Positions 1 through 7,224 of a stretch of DNA of 64,000 nucleotides are shown piece after piece (position 1 is the first letter of the stretch; each line of letters starts with the position of its first letter). Position numbers and translations under genes: made by a program. The notes beneath the pieces are model-generated. The model was given only the letters and a program-made list of their open reading frames with translations, did not search any database and was not told where the DNA came from. This stretch comes from Pyxidicoccus parkwaysis (GTDB taxonomy: Bacteria > Myxococcota > Myxococcia > Myxococcales > Myxococcaceae), in NCBI RefSeq assembly GCF_017301735.1, contig NZ_CP071090.1, positions 10,826,001 to 10,890,000 of the forward strand, written 5' to 3'.

Positions 1-761
1 AAGGTGCGGCGCACCACCATATCCGGCCCCCGCACGTCGATGATGCAGAAGTCGCCCAGCGAGGGCACCAGCGCCAGGGCCACGCCGCGCAGGCTCTGCC
101 CCGCGTCCAGCGACGTGGCCAGCGTGGCGGTGGCGTGCTGGAGCAGCACGGTGCGCTCGGCCTGGCGGCGCTCGGCGGCGAGCAGCCGGGCCCGCTCCAG
201 CGCCATGGCGGCCTGCTGCGCCAGCATGTCCATGAAGGCGCGCTCCTCGACGTCGAAGCCGCGCGACTCCAGCCACGTGAGCGCCAGCACGCCCACCACG
301 CGCCCCCGGGGGGACAGAGGCAGCGCCGCGGAGGAGTAGCTCCCGGGGTGCACGCTGTGGATGAGCGCCGCCAGCTCGGGCGCGTCCTGCTTCACGAGGC
401 CGGGGCCGGTCTGCCAGATGGGAGCGCCGGAGAGCGCCGCCTCGGTGATGGGCATGCGCACCGTCAGCGGCACGCGGGCGAGCGCGGGGAGGAGGGCGCT
501 CTCGTAGCGCACGGCATGTGCGAGCTCCAGCGTGGTGCCCGCCGCGTCCAGCAGGAAGAGGATGCCGGCGTCCGCGGGCATGGCGCGCACGGCCTCCTCC
601 ACCACCGCGCGCGCGACGTCCTCCGGCGTGAGGGCCCCCGAGAGCGCCAGCGTGAGGGACTGGAGGCTCTGCATCCGCGCCGTGGCGAGGTCCGCCCGGG
701 CGCGTGCCCGGCGCTCATGCGTCGGGAACTCCAGCAGCTTGCCCTGCCAGTGCTTCTCCAT
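1..761 (-). CDS. GAF-domain sensor protein, 3' part beyond window
   Basis: The reading frame runs from an ATG at 761 leftwards off the window edge, giving about 253 residues without a stop. Residues ~25-165 form a GAF-like sensor domain, with a stretch about avoiding or replacing old activity typical of GAF folds (VVGVLALTW, then an FMDMLAQQAAMALERARLLAAE helix end). A second GAF seems to begin near the edge (ATLATSLDAGQSLRGVAL, then LGDFCIIDV). In myxobacteria this GAF-GAF start normally leads into a histidine kinase or a PAS/kinase hybrid; that part is outside the window, so a kinase role is inference. No signal peptide or membrane segment is visible, so it is probably cytoplasmic. A strong hairpin followed by a T-run lies just upstream (799-842) and could act on its leader transcript. 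Confidence 0.75.
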   Translation of the reverse strand, partial: MEKHWQGKLLEFPTHERRARARADLATARMQSLQSLTLALSGALTPEDVARAVVEEAVRAMPADAGILFLLDAAGTTLELAHAVRYESALLPALARVPLTVRMPITEAALSGAPIWQTGPGLVKQDAPELAALIHSVHPGSYSSAALPLSPRGRVVGVLALTWLESRGFDVEERAFMDMLAQQAAMALERARLLAAERRQAERTVLLQHATATLATSLDAGQSLRGVALALVPSLGDFCIIDVRGPDMVVRRT

Positions 762-1264
762 ATCCGGTGCCCACCGCGCGTGGGGCGGGTGGACGGGAGC
801 AACAAAAACGCATCCGGAGCCGAATTGCCGGCCCCGGATGCGACGACTGTCGTGCGCTCGTCAGTCCTCCGGAGCCAGTGAACAGACCCCGGTGGGGCCC
901 CGGAGGCGCCAAGGGGCCCGTTGTGCGACAGAAGGTCGTGACTCGCATGCACCTTCCGTCCCGCGCCTCGGGGCGCTACCGTCGCTCGACGCCGACCCGG
1001 AGGAGGCTCGCCGGGCTTCACTGGCAGGAAGGACATGCGCCGGTCTCTCGCAGCCGCCTCCGCGGCCCCGTCCATTGCGTTTCGTTTCCGACACGGTCCT
1101 GCCCCGCGGGACGCGCTAGCCTGCGGGACTGCACCGGGGCATTCGGGAAGGGCGAGGAACGGCGGGGACGGGGAGGGCGCGACGGGCCACGAGGCCCTCA
1201 ACGCCTGGGATGACGTGCCCGCCTGAATCCGGCAGCCTGCCTTGCGCCTATACGGAAACAACTG
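762..1264. other. non-coding stretch, no gene seen
   Basis: About 500 bases between divergent genes. Apart from the hairpin and T-run at 799-842 I see no convincing gene. Open frames here are low-complexity artefacts of high GC. Promoters for the sensor gene (minus) and the redox operon (plus) are expected here but no clear -35/-10 boxes can be picked. Confidence 0.5.
799..842 (-). terminator. factor-independent terminator or attenuator
   Basis: On the minus strand a stem with 9-bp perfect outer arms (809-817 with 834-842) and a 4-bp inner extension (819-822 with 829-832) is followed at once by TTTTTGTTGC. This is the form of a Rho-independent terminator. It lies 38 bases upstream of the minus-strand sensor gene start, and no minus-strand gene precedes it, so it would sit in that gene's own 5' leader as an attenuator, or it is left over from a lost gene. 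Confidence 0.6.
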
Positions 1265-2086
1265 ATGACCCGCTTCGTCGCCCTCACCGTCATCCTGTCC
1301 CTGTTGTCCACCTCCAACGCCTGGGCCCAGCGCTCCACCAGCGAGCCCACGAAGAAGAGTCAGACGTCCAAGAAGAAGCCCTCCAAGTCCTCGAAGCGCA
1401 CGAAGGCTCCGCCCGCGCCCACGCCCGCGTCCCCCACCGGCGGGGACGAGGAGCAGGCCGCGCCCACGCCCATGAAGGACGAGCCCGCAAGTGATGCTCC
1501 GAAGCAACAGCAACAGCCGTCACAGAAGCAACCGGAGACGCAGGGCAAGCCGCCGTCCGCGGGGGACTCGTCGTCGCTGGACTTCGACCTGCTGGAGGAG
1601 CCCCTCGAGAAGGCCAACGCCGCGCAGGCCAACCCGGAGCTGGAGCAGAAAATCCACCGGCGCCGCACCATGCTCAAGCTGCACCAGGGCCTGGGCTTCG
1701 CGCTGACGGCGAGCCTGCTCGCCACCACGGTGGTGGGGCAGCTCCAGTACAACGACTCGTTCCGCGGCGGCGGCGATGACCGCAACCTGCTGGCGCTTCA
1801 CCGGGGCCTGGCCATCGGCACCTCGGCGATTTTCGCCACCGTGGGCCTGCTGGGCCTGCTGGCACCCGAGCCCTTCAAGAAGGAGTTCAAGTGGGACACG
1901 ATTACGTTCCACAAGATTTTCATGTCCGCGGCCACGCTGGGCATGCTGACGCAGGTGCTGCTGGGCATCATGTCCACGCACCACTACGGCAAGCTGTCCG
2001 AGCGGGACTACGCCTTCGCGCACCAGGTGGTCGGCTACACGACGCTGGGCCTGGTGTCGGCCGGTGTCGTCACCCTGTTCTTCTGA
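1265..2086 (+). CDS. exported four-helix membrane protein, cytochrome b561-like
   Basis: 273 residues. An N-terminal signal peptide (cleavage expected near NAWA-QR, residue ~21) is followed by a Lys/Pro/Ser/Gln-rich linker to about residue 125, then four hydrophobic helices. One histidine stands near the start of each helix (H140, H179, H216, H253), the arrangement of a b561-type dihaem membrane protein; haem binding is inference from this pattern. It is followed 63 bases later by a YceI gene and then by a Rieske protein, which together suggest an envelope electron-transfer unit using a quinone or other lipid-soluble carrier. The long basic, disordered N-terminal linker is unusual. Exact family membership is not certain. 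Confidence 0.7.
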   Translation: MTRFVALTVILSLLSTSNAWAQRSTSEPTKKSQTSKKKPSKSSKRTKAPPAPTPASPTGGDEEQAAPTPMKDEPASDAPKQQQQPSQKQPETQGKPPSAGDSSSLDFDLLEEPLEKANAAQANPELEQKIHRRRTMLKLHQGLGFALTASLLATTVVGQLQYNDSFRGGGDDRNLLALHRGLAIGTSAIFATVGLLGLLAPEPFKKEFKWDTITFHKIFMSAATLGMLTQVLLGIMSTHHYGKLSERDYAFAHQVVGYTTLGLVSAGVVTLFF

Positions 2087-2149
2087 ATCTTTTCGCGCCG
2101 CCGCCGTTCGGCTTCGCAAGGCCCTGAACTGAGTTCCCTGGAGGTTGAT

Positions 2150-2728
2150 GTGATTTCTCGACGACTTGCCCTGCTTGCCACCCTGCTGCTCGCGCTGCCC
2201 GTAGCCGCGCAGGGGCCGGACCGGAAGTATCTGGTGAAGAAGGATGCCAGCTCGGTCACCTACAAGCTGAAGCACAAGCTGCACGAGGTGGTGGGCACGG
2301 CGAAGCCCTCCACCGGCATTGCCGTGCTGAAGTCCACCGGCACGCTGCAGGTGCAGGTGCGCGCCAACGTGAAGGACTTCGACTCGGGCAACTCCAACCG
2401 CGATTCGCACATGCAGGAGGTGACGGAGGCGGCGAAGTTTCCGCTGATCGAGTTCAAGGGCAAGGCCGACGGCGTGAAGATGCCCACGAGCTTCCCGGCG
2501 ACGGTGCCGGTGTCACTCACGGGCCAGCTCACCTTCCACGGCGTGACGCAGGACGTGACGGTGCCCATGACGGTGGTGTTCACCTCCGAGAAGGAGGCCA
2601 CCGCCTCGGGCGCCTTCGACATCAGCCTGGAGGGGTACAAGATTGAGCGCCCTTCGCTGCTGATGGTGAAGGTGGATGACAAGCTGGTGCTGGAGCCGAA
2701 GCTGACCTTCGTGGTGGAGGGTACGTGA
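2150..2728 (+). CDS. YceI-family periplasmic protein
   Basis: 192 residues, normal for the family. GTG start preceded by TGGAGG. Signal peptide residues 1-21 (ending PVAAQ). The mature part has YceI lipocalin-like features: SSVTYKLKHKLHEVVGTA near the start, the VNVKDFDSGNSNRDSHM-type segment (here ANVKDFDSGN then RDSHMQEV), and GQLTFHGVTQDVTVPM. YceI proteins bind isoprenoid or polyprenyl lipids, including quinone-like molecules. Its 3' end overlaps the Rieske gene by 4 bases (GTGA), so the two are translationally coupled. With the upstream b561-like protein it fits a lipid-carrier redox module; the substrate is unknown. Confidence 0.88.
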   Translation: MISRRLALLATLLLALPVAAQGPDRKYLVKKDASSVTYKLKHKLHEVVGTAKPSTGIAVLKSTGTLQVQVRANVKDFDSGNSNRDSHMQEVTEAAKFPLIEFKGKADGVKMPTSFPATVPVSLTGQLTFHGVTQDVTVPMTVVFTSEKEATASGAFDISLEGYKIERPSLLMVKVDDKLVLEPKLTFVVEGT

Positions 2729-3543
2729 GTACGTCGCGTCGAGGTTTTCTGAAGGGCATCCTGGGTACGGGCGCGGCGGGTGCGGCGGCGGCGACGCTGC
2801 CGGGGTGCGCGCCGGACATCGACCCCGCGCCGGTGACGGACGTGACGGCGAGCGCCGCCGGCACGGTGGACCTGCTGGTGACGCGCTACCCGGACCTGGA
2901 GCCGGTGGGCGGCGCGATTACGGTGCGCGTGCCGGGGCAGCCGACGCCGCTGCTCATCGCGCACACGAAGAACGAGGGCGCGTCCGACGACTTCTCCACG
3001 GTGTCGTCCATCTGCACGCACGTGGGCTGCCCGCTCGGCTTCGACGGCAAGGACGTGGTGTGTCCGTGCCACCTGTCGCGCTTCAGCCCGAAGGACGGCT
3101 CGGTGCTGCACCGGCCGGCCACGGTGGCGCTGCGCTCGTTCCAGACGACCTACAACGCGGGCACCCGCGTGGTGAGCGTCAACGTGCTGGGCGGTGACTC
3201 CAACTTCCCGTCGGCGGTGGACGGCGTGGTGACGCTGCCGTTCAGCGAGTTCCCGGACCTGCGCAACAACGGCGGCCTGGTGACGGGCACGCCTCCCGGC
3301 TACGGCAACGCCATCTTCGTTTCCCGGCAGCAGGACGGGACGCTGTCGGCGGTGGACTCCATCTGCACCCACCAGCAGTGCCCGGTGGAGTTCGACTCGG
3401 CCAAGGATGACTTGTTCTGCCCCTGCCACGGGTCCACCTTCACGCTGGAGGGCGCCGTGACGCAGGGGCCGGCCACGCTGCCCCTCAAGAAGTTCACGGT
3501 GACGGAGACGCCCGACGCCGTCGTCGTCAGCGGCGTGCGCTGA
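2725..3543 (+). CDS. double-Rieske [2Fe-2S] Tat lipoprotein
   Basis: 272 residues. The N-terminus has a Tat motif (SRRGFLKG) and a lipobox-like LPGC at about residue 28, so export in folded form and lipidation are likely. Two complete Rieske cluster sites follow: CTHVGC at residues 97-102 with CPCH at 113-116, and CTHQQC at 214-219 with CPCH at 232-235. Both keep the two Cys, two His and the extra disulphide Cys pair of bc1/b6f-type Rieske proteins. Two Rieske sites in one chain of this size is unusual; most family members carry one. It overlaps the YceI gene by 4 bases. Role: high-potential electron transfer at the outer face of the inner membrane (inference); the partner may be the upstream b561-like protein. 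Confidence 0.85.
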   Translation: MSTSRRGFLKGILGTGAAGAAAATLPGCAPDIDPAPVTDVTASAAGTVDLLVTRYPDLEPVGGAITVRVPGQPTPLLIAHTKNEGASDDFSTVSSICTHVGCPLGFDGKDVVCPCHLSRFSPKDGSVLHRPATVALRSFQTTYNAGTRVVSVNVLGGDSNFPSAVDGVVTLPFSEFPDLRNNGGLVTGTPPGYGNAIFVSRQQDGTLSAVDSICTHQQCPVEFDSAKDDLFCPCHGSTFTLEGAVTQGPATLPLKKFTVTETPDAVVVSGVR

Positions 3544-3660
3544 GGGCCCGGGTGCCCACGGAGGGGCGCGCCGGGTGGCGCTCCTCTCCTTCCTCGCGGG
3601 CACGGGCTGCATGAGCGCCGGAGACGCCCGGCGCAGGCTCCCCGAAGGAACGTGAAGCGA

Positions 3661-3690
3661 GTCCGGCCCCGTGCCGCATCGGGGCCGGAC
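3661..3690. terminator. hairpin between convergent genes
   Basis: A perfect 10-bp stem (3661-3670 with 3681-3690) with a 10-base loop lies between the Rieske gene and the convergent CBS gene. No long T-run flanks it on either strand, so it may work as a Rho-assisted or bidirectional terminator. Confidence 0.55.
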
Positions 3691-3703
3691 CTGCTCGCTC
3701 GTG

Positions 3704-4831
3704 CTAGCCGAACCGGCTCCAGAAGGAGCGCTTGGACGAGACGCGCTCCAGCGCTTCCTGGAGCTCCTCGTCGTAGTCGGCGCGGTGGGCGATGTCGGCC
3801 ATGGAGATGATGCCGACGATGCGGTCATCGCGCTCCACCACGGGGATGCGGCGGACCTGCTGGCGGCCCATGAGGGCGATGACGTCGAGGATGTTCTCGT
3901 CGGGCGTCACCGCCTCCACGTCCTCCGTCATCACGTCCGAGACGCGAAGCTGGTCCGGTGTCTTGCCGCCCGTGAAGCCGCGCACCACCAAATCACGGTC
4001 CGTGACGATGCCCACCAGCGCGCCCTGCTCGTTGACCACCGGGACGACGCCGCAGTCCTCGTCCTTCATGACCTGCGCCACCTCGCGCAGGGGACTGTCG
4101 AGTCGCGCGGTGCGCACGTTGCGCGTCATCACCTCGCGCGCGGTGAGCGGCTCGCGCTGCCAGCGGCGGCCGGTGCTCGCGTCCTGGCGGGTGCCCGCGC
4201 TCCCCCGGGCCGTGGGGCCGGGAGGGTAGTACCGGCCGCGGTCCTCGCGGTGCCGGCCCTGCTGGCGCTCGTCGCGGTAGGGCTCGGTGTCGCGCTGCCT
4301 GCCATCATGGAAGCGCGAGCGCTCGTCGCGGTAGGGCTCCGTGTGCGGGCCGCGTGCGTCCTGGGGCTCCTCGGCGCCGTAGCCGTAGCGGTCCCACGGG
4401 CGGTAGTCCGCGCGCTGCGGCGGCAGCTCGAGGTCCTGCATGCCCATGTCGCGGCGGGTGCCCCGGCCGGTGGCATAGCGCGCGTCGCGGTTGTCGCGGC
4501 CATAGGGGCCCATGCCGTACTCGGTGCCCTCCCAGCCGGCGTCGCGGTCACCCCTGTCCACCGTCCCCGTGCGCCGGGAGCCGGGGCCGCCGTCGTCCAC
4601 GTTGGTGCGGACCTGGGCCATGCGCAGGGACGCGGCGCGGTGGAAGCGGCCCTGGCGCAGGGCGGGGTCCTCGTCGCGAGCGGGATTCCAGCCGGTGAGG
4701 TCGGATTCGCCGCGCTCACGAGAGCCGGGCGGGGCCGTTTCCGCGCTCCGGTACGTGCCGGACTCCGACGGTGGGGCGCGCTGCCCGGTGCGGAAATCGT
4801 CCTTGCCGTTGTCCAGGTTCCTCTGGGCCAT
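3704..4831 (-). CDS. CBS-domain pair protein with long disordered N-terminus
   Basis: 375 residues from the ATG at 4831, chosen because GGAGG lies 7 bases upstream (the frame is open further but without such a site). Residues ~1-225 are hydrophilic and Arg/Asp/Tyr/Gly-rich with repeated PYRDER-type motifs (TEPYRDERS, TEPYRDERQ), so probably disordered. The C-terminal ~145 residues form two CBS motifs: first VMTRNVRTARLDSPL to GIVTDRDLVVRG, second VMTEDVEAVTPDENIL to GIISMADIAHRA. CBS pairs bind adenosine nucleotides and sense energy state; the GIVTDRDL segment is the usual ligand-contact region. No catalytic domain is attached, so it is likely a stress- or energy-linked regulatory protein in the cytoplasm. 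A terminator at 5005-5049 separates it from the peptide genes upstream. Confidence 0.85.
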   Translation of the reverse strand: MAQRNLDNGKDDFRTGQRAPPSESGTYRSAETAPPGSRERGESDLTGWNPARDEDPALRQGRFHRAASLRMAQVRTNVDDGGPGSRRTGTVDRGDRDAGWEGTEYGMGPYGRDNRDARYATGRGTRRDMGMQDLELPPQRADYRPWDRYGYGAEEPQDARGPHTEPYRDERSRFHDGRQRDTEPYRDERQQGRHREDRGRYYPPGPTARGSAGTRQDASTGRRWQREPLTAREVMTRNVRTARLDSPLREVAQVMKDEDCGVVPVVNEQGALVGIVTDRDLVVRGFTGGKTPDQLRVSDVMTEDVEAVTPDENILDVIALMGRQQVRRIPVVERDDRIVGIISMADIAHRADYDEELQEALERVSSKRSFWSRFG

Positions 4832-5004
4832 GCCTTTGCCTCCGGCGACGTCGGGTGTTGGGGCCCGGAGGGTGGAGACGTCCCGCGTCGGTACCAAGGG
4901 GCCCGGGCGTCGGGGGCGGAGGCTCTGTCCTGTCCCGGGCGGGGCGGCGCACCGGCCGCTCGCGAGCGGACACCGGCGGTGCCACGTGGCCGACACTGCG
5001 CGCG

Positions 5005-5049
5005 GAAAAAAGACGAGGCGCGTGCTCCCGCCCGGGAAACACGCGCCTC
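5005..5049 (-). terminator. factor-independent terminator downstream of peptide 1
   Basis: On the minus strand a 10-bp perfect stem (5015-5024 with 5040-5049) with a 15-base loop is followed by GTC and then TTTTTT (5006-5011). It lies 133 bases after the stop of the first small peptide gene and insulates the CBS gene from it. Confidence 0.8.
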
Positions 5050-5181
5050 AGCCGCGCTCTCGCGCGAAGAATCAGGTCCTGCCAGTGGACGGGGAGGAAC
5101 GGGCGAGACACCCCATCGCGTCAGCACTTTCCCCCGAAGGCGCTGAAGGCCCGCTCCGCTCCGTCCGTGGCGGGAATCCAA

Positions 5182-5352
5182 TCAGCCGACGCAGCAGGGG
5201 TCGCCGACTTCCTCGCAGCACGCGAGCGTGGTGGTCGGAGGCTCGGGCTTCAGCGGCGGCTCACAGGTCAGCGTGGTGCCCTCACCACCGCGAACGCGGG
5301 CTAGGTCCTTCACGAACAGCTCCTTGATGGTCTTCGTCTTGGTGGTCTTCAT
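5182..5352 (-). CDS. double-glycine-leader Cys-rich peptide 1
   Basis: 56 residues, ATG at 5352 with GAGGGG about 10 bases upstream. The leader, residues 1-23, is MKTTKTKTIK + ELFVKDLARVRGG. It has hydrophobic residues at -4 (V20), -7 (L17), -12 (L12) and -15 (I9) counted from the Gly22-Gly23 site, as in leaders cut by C39 peptidase transporters. The tail (33 residues) is Pro/Thr-rich and has five Cys: C30, then a CCEE....CC block (C45, C46, C53, C54). Leader cleavage and export are inference from this pattern; no transporter or modification enzyme lies in the window. Function is unknown: bacteriocin-like, RiPP-like or signalling peptide are all possible. Its upstream 80 bases nearly match those of peptide 2, showing a tandem duplication. 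Confidence 0.8.
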   Translation of the reverse strand: MKTTKTKTIKELFVKDLARVRGGEGTTLTCEPPLKPEPPTTTLACCEEVGDPCCVG

Positions 5353-5434
5353 GGTGCGCTACCCCTCGTCAGGTGGTGTGCCGGTGAACCGCGTCGCCAG
5401 CCATTGGCGAGCTGAAACGAATCCGTTCGCAGTC
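5353..5434 (-). promoter_or_regulatory. duplicated 5' leader of peptide 1
   Basis: This block matches 5616-5697 with about 7 differences over 80 bases, so the regulatory region was duplicated together with the gene. It includes the ribosome-binding site and an inverted repeat TCGCCA-N5-TGGCGA (5394-5410) that is fully conserved in the other copy, a candidate operator or RNA hairpin. Confidence 0.6.
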
Positions 5435-5444
5435 GGTGCGGGAA

Positions 5445-5615
5445 TCAGTCGACGACGCAGCAGGGGTCGCCGGCCTCCTCGCAGCACGCGAGCGTGGTGT
5501 TCGGGGGCATGGGCTTCTGCTGCGGCTCACACGTCTCCGTGCCCTCACCACCGCGAACGCGGGCCAGGTCCTTCACGAACAGCTCCTTGATGGTCTTCGT
5601 CTTGGTGGTCTTCAT
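5445..5615 (-). CDS. double-glycine-leader Cys-rich peptide 2
   Basis: 56 residues, ATG at 5615 behind GAGGGGGAG. The 23-residue leader is identical to that of peptide 1. The tail differs in the linker (ETCEPQQKPMPPNTT) but keeps C29 and the CCEEAGDPCC block (C44, C45, C52, C53). The start codons of peptides 1 and 2 are 263 bases apart, which is the period of the tandem duplication. No terminator is seen between peptides 2 and 1, so both may also be read on one transcript. Function is unknown; see peptide 1 for the argument on leader processing. Confidence 0.8.
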   Translation of the reverse strand: MKTTKTKTIKELFVKDLARVRGGEGTETCEPQQKPMPPNTTLACCEEAGDPCCVVD

Positions 5616-5697
5616 CGTGAGCTCCCCCTCGTCGGGTGGTGTGCCGGTGAACTGCGTCGCCAGCCATTGGCGAGTTGAAACGAATACGTTCGCAGCC
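5616..5697 (-). promoter_or_regulatory. duplicated 5' leader of peptide 2
   Basis: Second copy of the 80-base leader described at 5353-5434. The inverted repeat TCGCCA-N5-TGGCGA lies at 5657-5673. A palindrome-like CGAATACGTTCG follows at 5680-5691. An A/T-rich tract just beyond (near 5699-5706) could belong to a promoter, but no consensus boxes can be assigned. Confidence 0.55.
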
Positions 5698-5764
5698 GAT
5701 TTTTCTGGTCGTCCCGCTCTGCCCGCGTGAGCGCCGTGAGACATGGGGTGCGGGTGGTGAGACA

Positions 5765-5800
5765 TGAAAAAGCGCGTGCCCTCTTCATGAGGACACGCGC
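5765..5800 (-). terminator. factor-independent terminator after peptide 3
   Basis: Minus-strand stem with a 7-bp outer helix (5772-5778 with 5794-5800), one mismatch, a 4-bp inner helix and a 5-base loop, followed directly by TTTTT (5767-5771). It lies 30 bases after the peptide 3 stop and separates peptide 3 from peptides 2 and 1, which therefore need their own promoter. Confidence 0.8.
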
Positions 5801-5829
5801 CGGTCCAGCCACCGCGAGAGCCGGAAGGC

Positions 5830-6009
5830 TCAGAAGCAGCAGTTGTCGTTCTTCTCCTCGCAGCAGGCCTGCGTGGTGGGCGCCGGAGCGCTACACGTCT
5901 GCGTGTCCGTGGAGGTCGTGGTGGTGGGCGTGGTGCCTTCGCCGCCACGAACGCGAGCCAGGTCCTTCACGAACAACTCCTTGATGGTCTTCACCTTGGT
6001 GGTCTTCAT
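5830..6009 (-). CDS. double-glycine-leader Cys-rich peptide 3
   Basis: 59 residues, ATG at 6009 with AGGAG 7 bases upstream. The leader matches the other two except T6 to V, and ends in RVRGG followed by EGT. The tail has a longer Thr-rich linker (EGTTPTTTTSTDTQT), then C39 and the block ACCEEKNDNCC (C49, C50, C57, C58). The shared core signature of the three peptides is C-x(14 or 9)-CCEE-x3-D/N-x-CC with five Cys. Linker divergence against a frozen leader and Cys block is what is expected of secreted, processed peptides. Its 5' region is not the duplicated one of peptides 1 and 2, so it is an older paralogue. Function unknown. Confidence 0.8.
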   Translation of the reverse strand: MKTTKVKTIKELFVKDLARVRGGEGTTPTTTTSTDTQTCSAPAPTTQACCEEKNDNCCF

Positions 6010-6033
6010 CGTGTGGCTCCTGTGAGGGGGAAT

Positions 6034-6055
6034 GCCGGTCGCCGATTCGACCGGC
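6034..6055 (-). promoter_or_regulatory. inverted repeat in leader of peptide 3
   Basis: An 8-bp perfect inverted repeat (GCCGGTCG at 6034-6041 with CGACCGGC at 6048-6055) with a 6-base loop lies 25 bases upstream of the peptide 3 start. It may be a protein-binding site or a leader hairpin. The AT-richer segment beyond it (AAAGTTTAAG on the plus strand, ~6061-6070) may hold the promoter. Confidence 0.4.
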
Positions 6056-6099
6056 GGGCCAAAGTTTAAGCATTTGAGACAAGCGGTGAAAGGAAAGAC

Positions 6100-7224
6100 T
6101 CACCCCACCACGAGCGCCTCGCCGAGTCGTACGAGCCCGCTGAACTCTTCCAGCTCCGCACCTGCATCCGGAGCCGCGACGGCGATGGCGCCGCTGGGAA
6201 GCTGCTCGGCGAGGCGGGCGAGCAGGGTTCGGTGTGACTCCGCGCGAGCGTGCTCCGTGGCGGCGAGGCGGGCCAGCGCGGCGACTCCGTGCTCGGCGTG
6301 CGCGTCGTCACCCACGTGCTCCAGCAGTGCCTCGGGATGGGCGAGCGCGGCATCTCGCGCCCAGCTCCGGTTGAGGATGTAGCCGGCGAAGGGGAGGCCG
6401 CGCTCCACGAGCGTGTCTTGGAAGAAGGCGGTCTCTCGCAGGGCGGCGGACTCGGGGGAGGTGACGAGGAGGAAGGCGGCCTCGGGTGACTCGAGCCGCG
6501 TGCGCAGCCGCTCCGTGTGCAGGCGGATGCCGGCGAAGAGGCCACCGAAGGCGCCGACGAAGGCGCGCATCTCTCGCGTGAAGCCCGCGCCGAAGACACC
6601 GTCCAGCACGCGGCCCACGAGCGCCTGTGCGCCGCGCCACAGCCGTGCGCCGTGCGCGTGCTCCTCCGGGCCGAACAGGGAGACGATGCGCTCGTCGAGG
6701 AAGCGCGACAGGCGGCCAGGGGCGTCGAGGAAGTCGAGTGCGTGGCGGCTCGGAGGCGTGTCGAGGACGATGAGCTCGTAGCGCGCGTCGTGGAGGAAGC
6801 CGTCGAGGGCCTCGGTGGCGGCGTATTCCTGCACGCCCGCGACGAGCTCGGAGAGGAAGCGGTAGAAGCGGTGCTCGATGATGGCGCGCGCGGCCTCGGG
6901 CGAGGGCGCGAGGTGGTGAATCATCCGCTCGAAGACGAGGCCCGGCTCCAGCATCCACACGTCCAGGCGGCCCGGGCCGGGAGGGCCATCGGAGAAGAGG
7001 CGCGCGGTGGGGATGGTGGTGGGCTCGGAGCCGTTCTCGGAAAGGCCCATGGCCTCGGCCAGACGTCGCGCCGGGTCGATGGTGAGCACGAGCACGCGGC
7101 GCCCGGCACGCGCGGCGGCGACTCCGAGGGCCGCGGCGGTGGTGGTCTTCCCCACGCCGCCCGCGCCGCAGAGCACGAGCACGCGCTTGCTCCGCAGCAG
7201 GTGGTTCATGCTGCGCGTGCTCAC
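6100..7224 (-). CDS. ArsA/Get3-like ATPase, second subunit
   Basis: 374 residues. The P-loop near residue 20 reads GAGGVGKTT, so the 'signature' lysine of the deviant Walker A motif (KGGVGKT) is replaced by Ala. Other family features are LTIDPARRLAEAMG (switch I-type), VLDTPPSRHALDFLDAPGRL (switch II-type) and a C-terminal adenine-loop region. Its ATG overlaps the stop of the upstream paralogue by 4 bases (7221-7224). Two-gene ArsA-like pairs in which one partner is atypical are known from actinobacteria and myxobacteria (from memory) and probably work as heterodimers. Substrate is unknown; the name 'anion-transporting' is historical. The gene ends ~90 bases upstream of peptide 3, on the same strand. 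Confidence 0.85.
   Translation of the reverse strand: MSTRSMNHLLRSKRVLVLCGAGGVGKTTTAAALGVAAARAGRRVLVLTIDPARRLAEAMGLSENGSEPTTIPTARLFSDGPPGPGRLDVWMLEPGLVFERMIHHLAPSPEAARAIIEHRFYRFLSELVAGVQEYAATEALDGFLHDARYELIVLDTPPSRHALDFLDAPGRLSRFLDERIVSLFGPEEHAHGARLWRGAQALVGRVLDGVFGAGFTREMRAFVGAFGGLFAGIRLHTERLRTRLESPEAAFLLVTSPESAALRETAFFQDTLVERGLPFAGYILNRSWARDAALAHPEALLEHVGDDAHAEHGVAALARLAATEHARAESHRTLLARLAEQLPSGAIAVAAPDAGAELEEFSGLVRLGEALVVG

Noticed and set aside
5445..5948. 167-residue version of peptide 2 with an upstream extension
   Set aside because: The extension reads through the duplicated leader and terminator region and is Arg/Pro-rich. The internal ATG at 5615 has a good SD and matches the starts of peptides 1 and 3.
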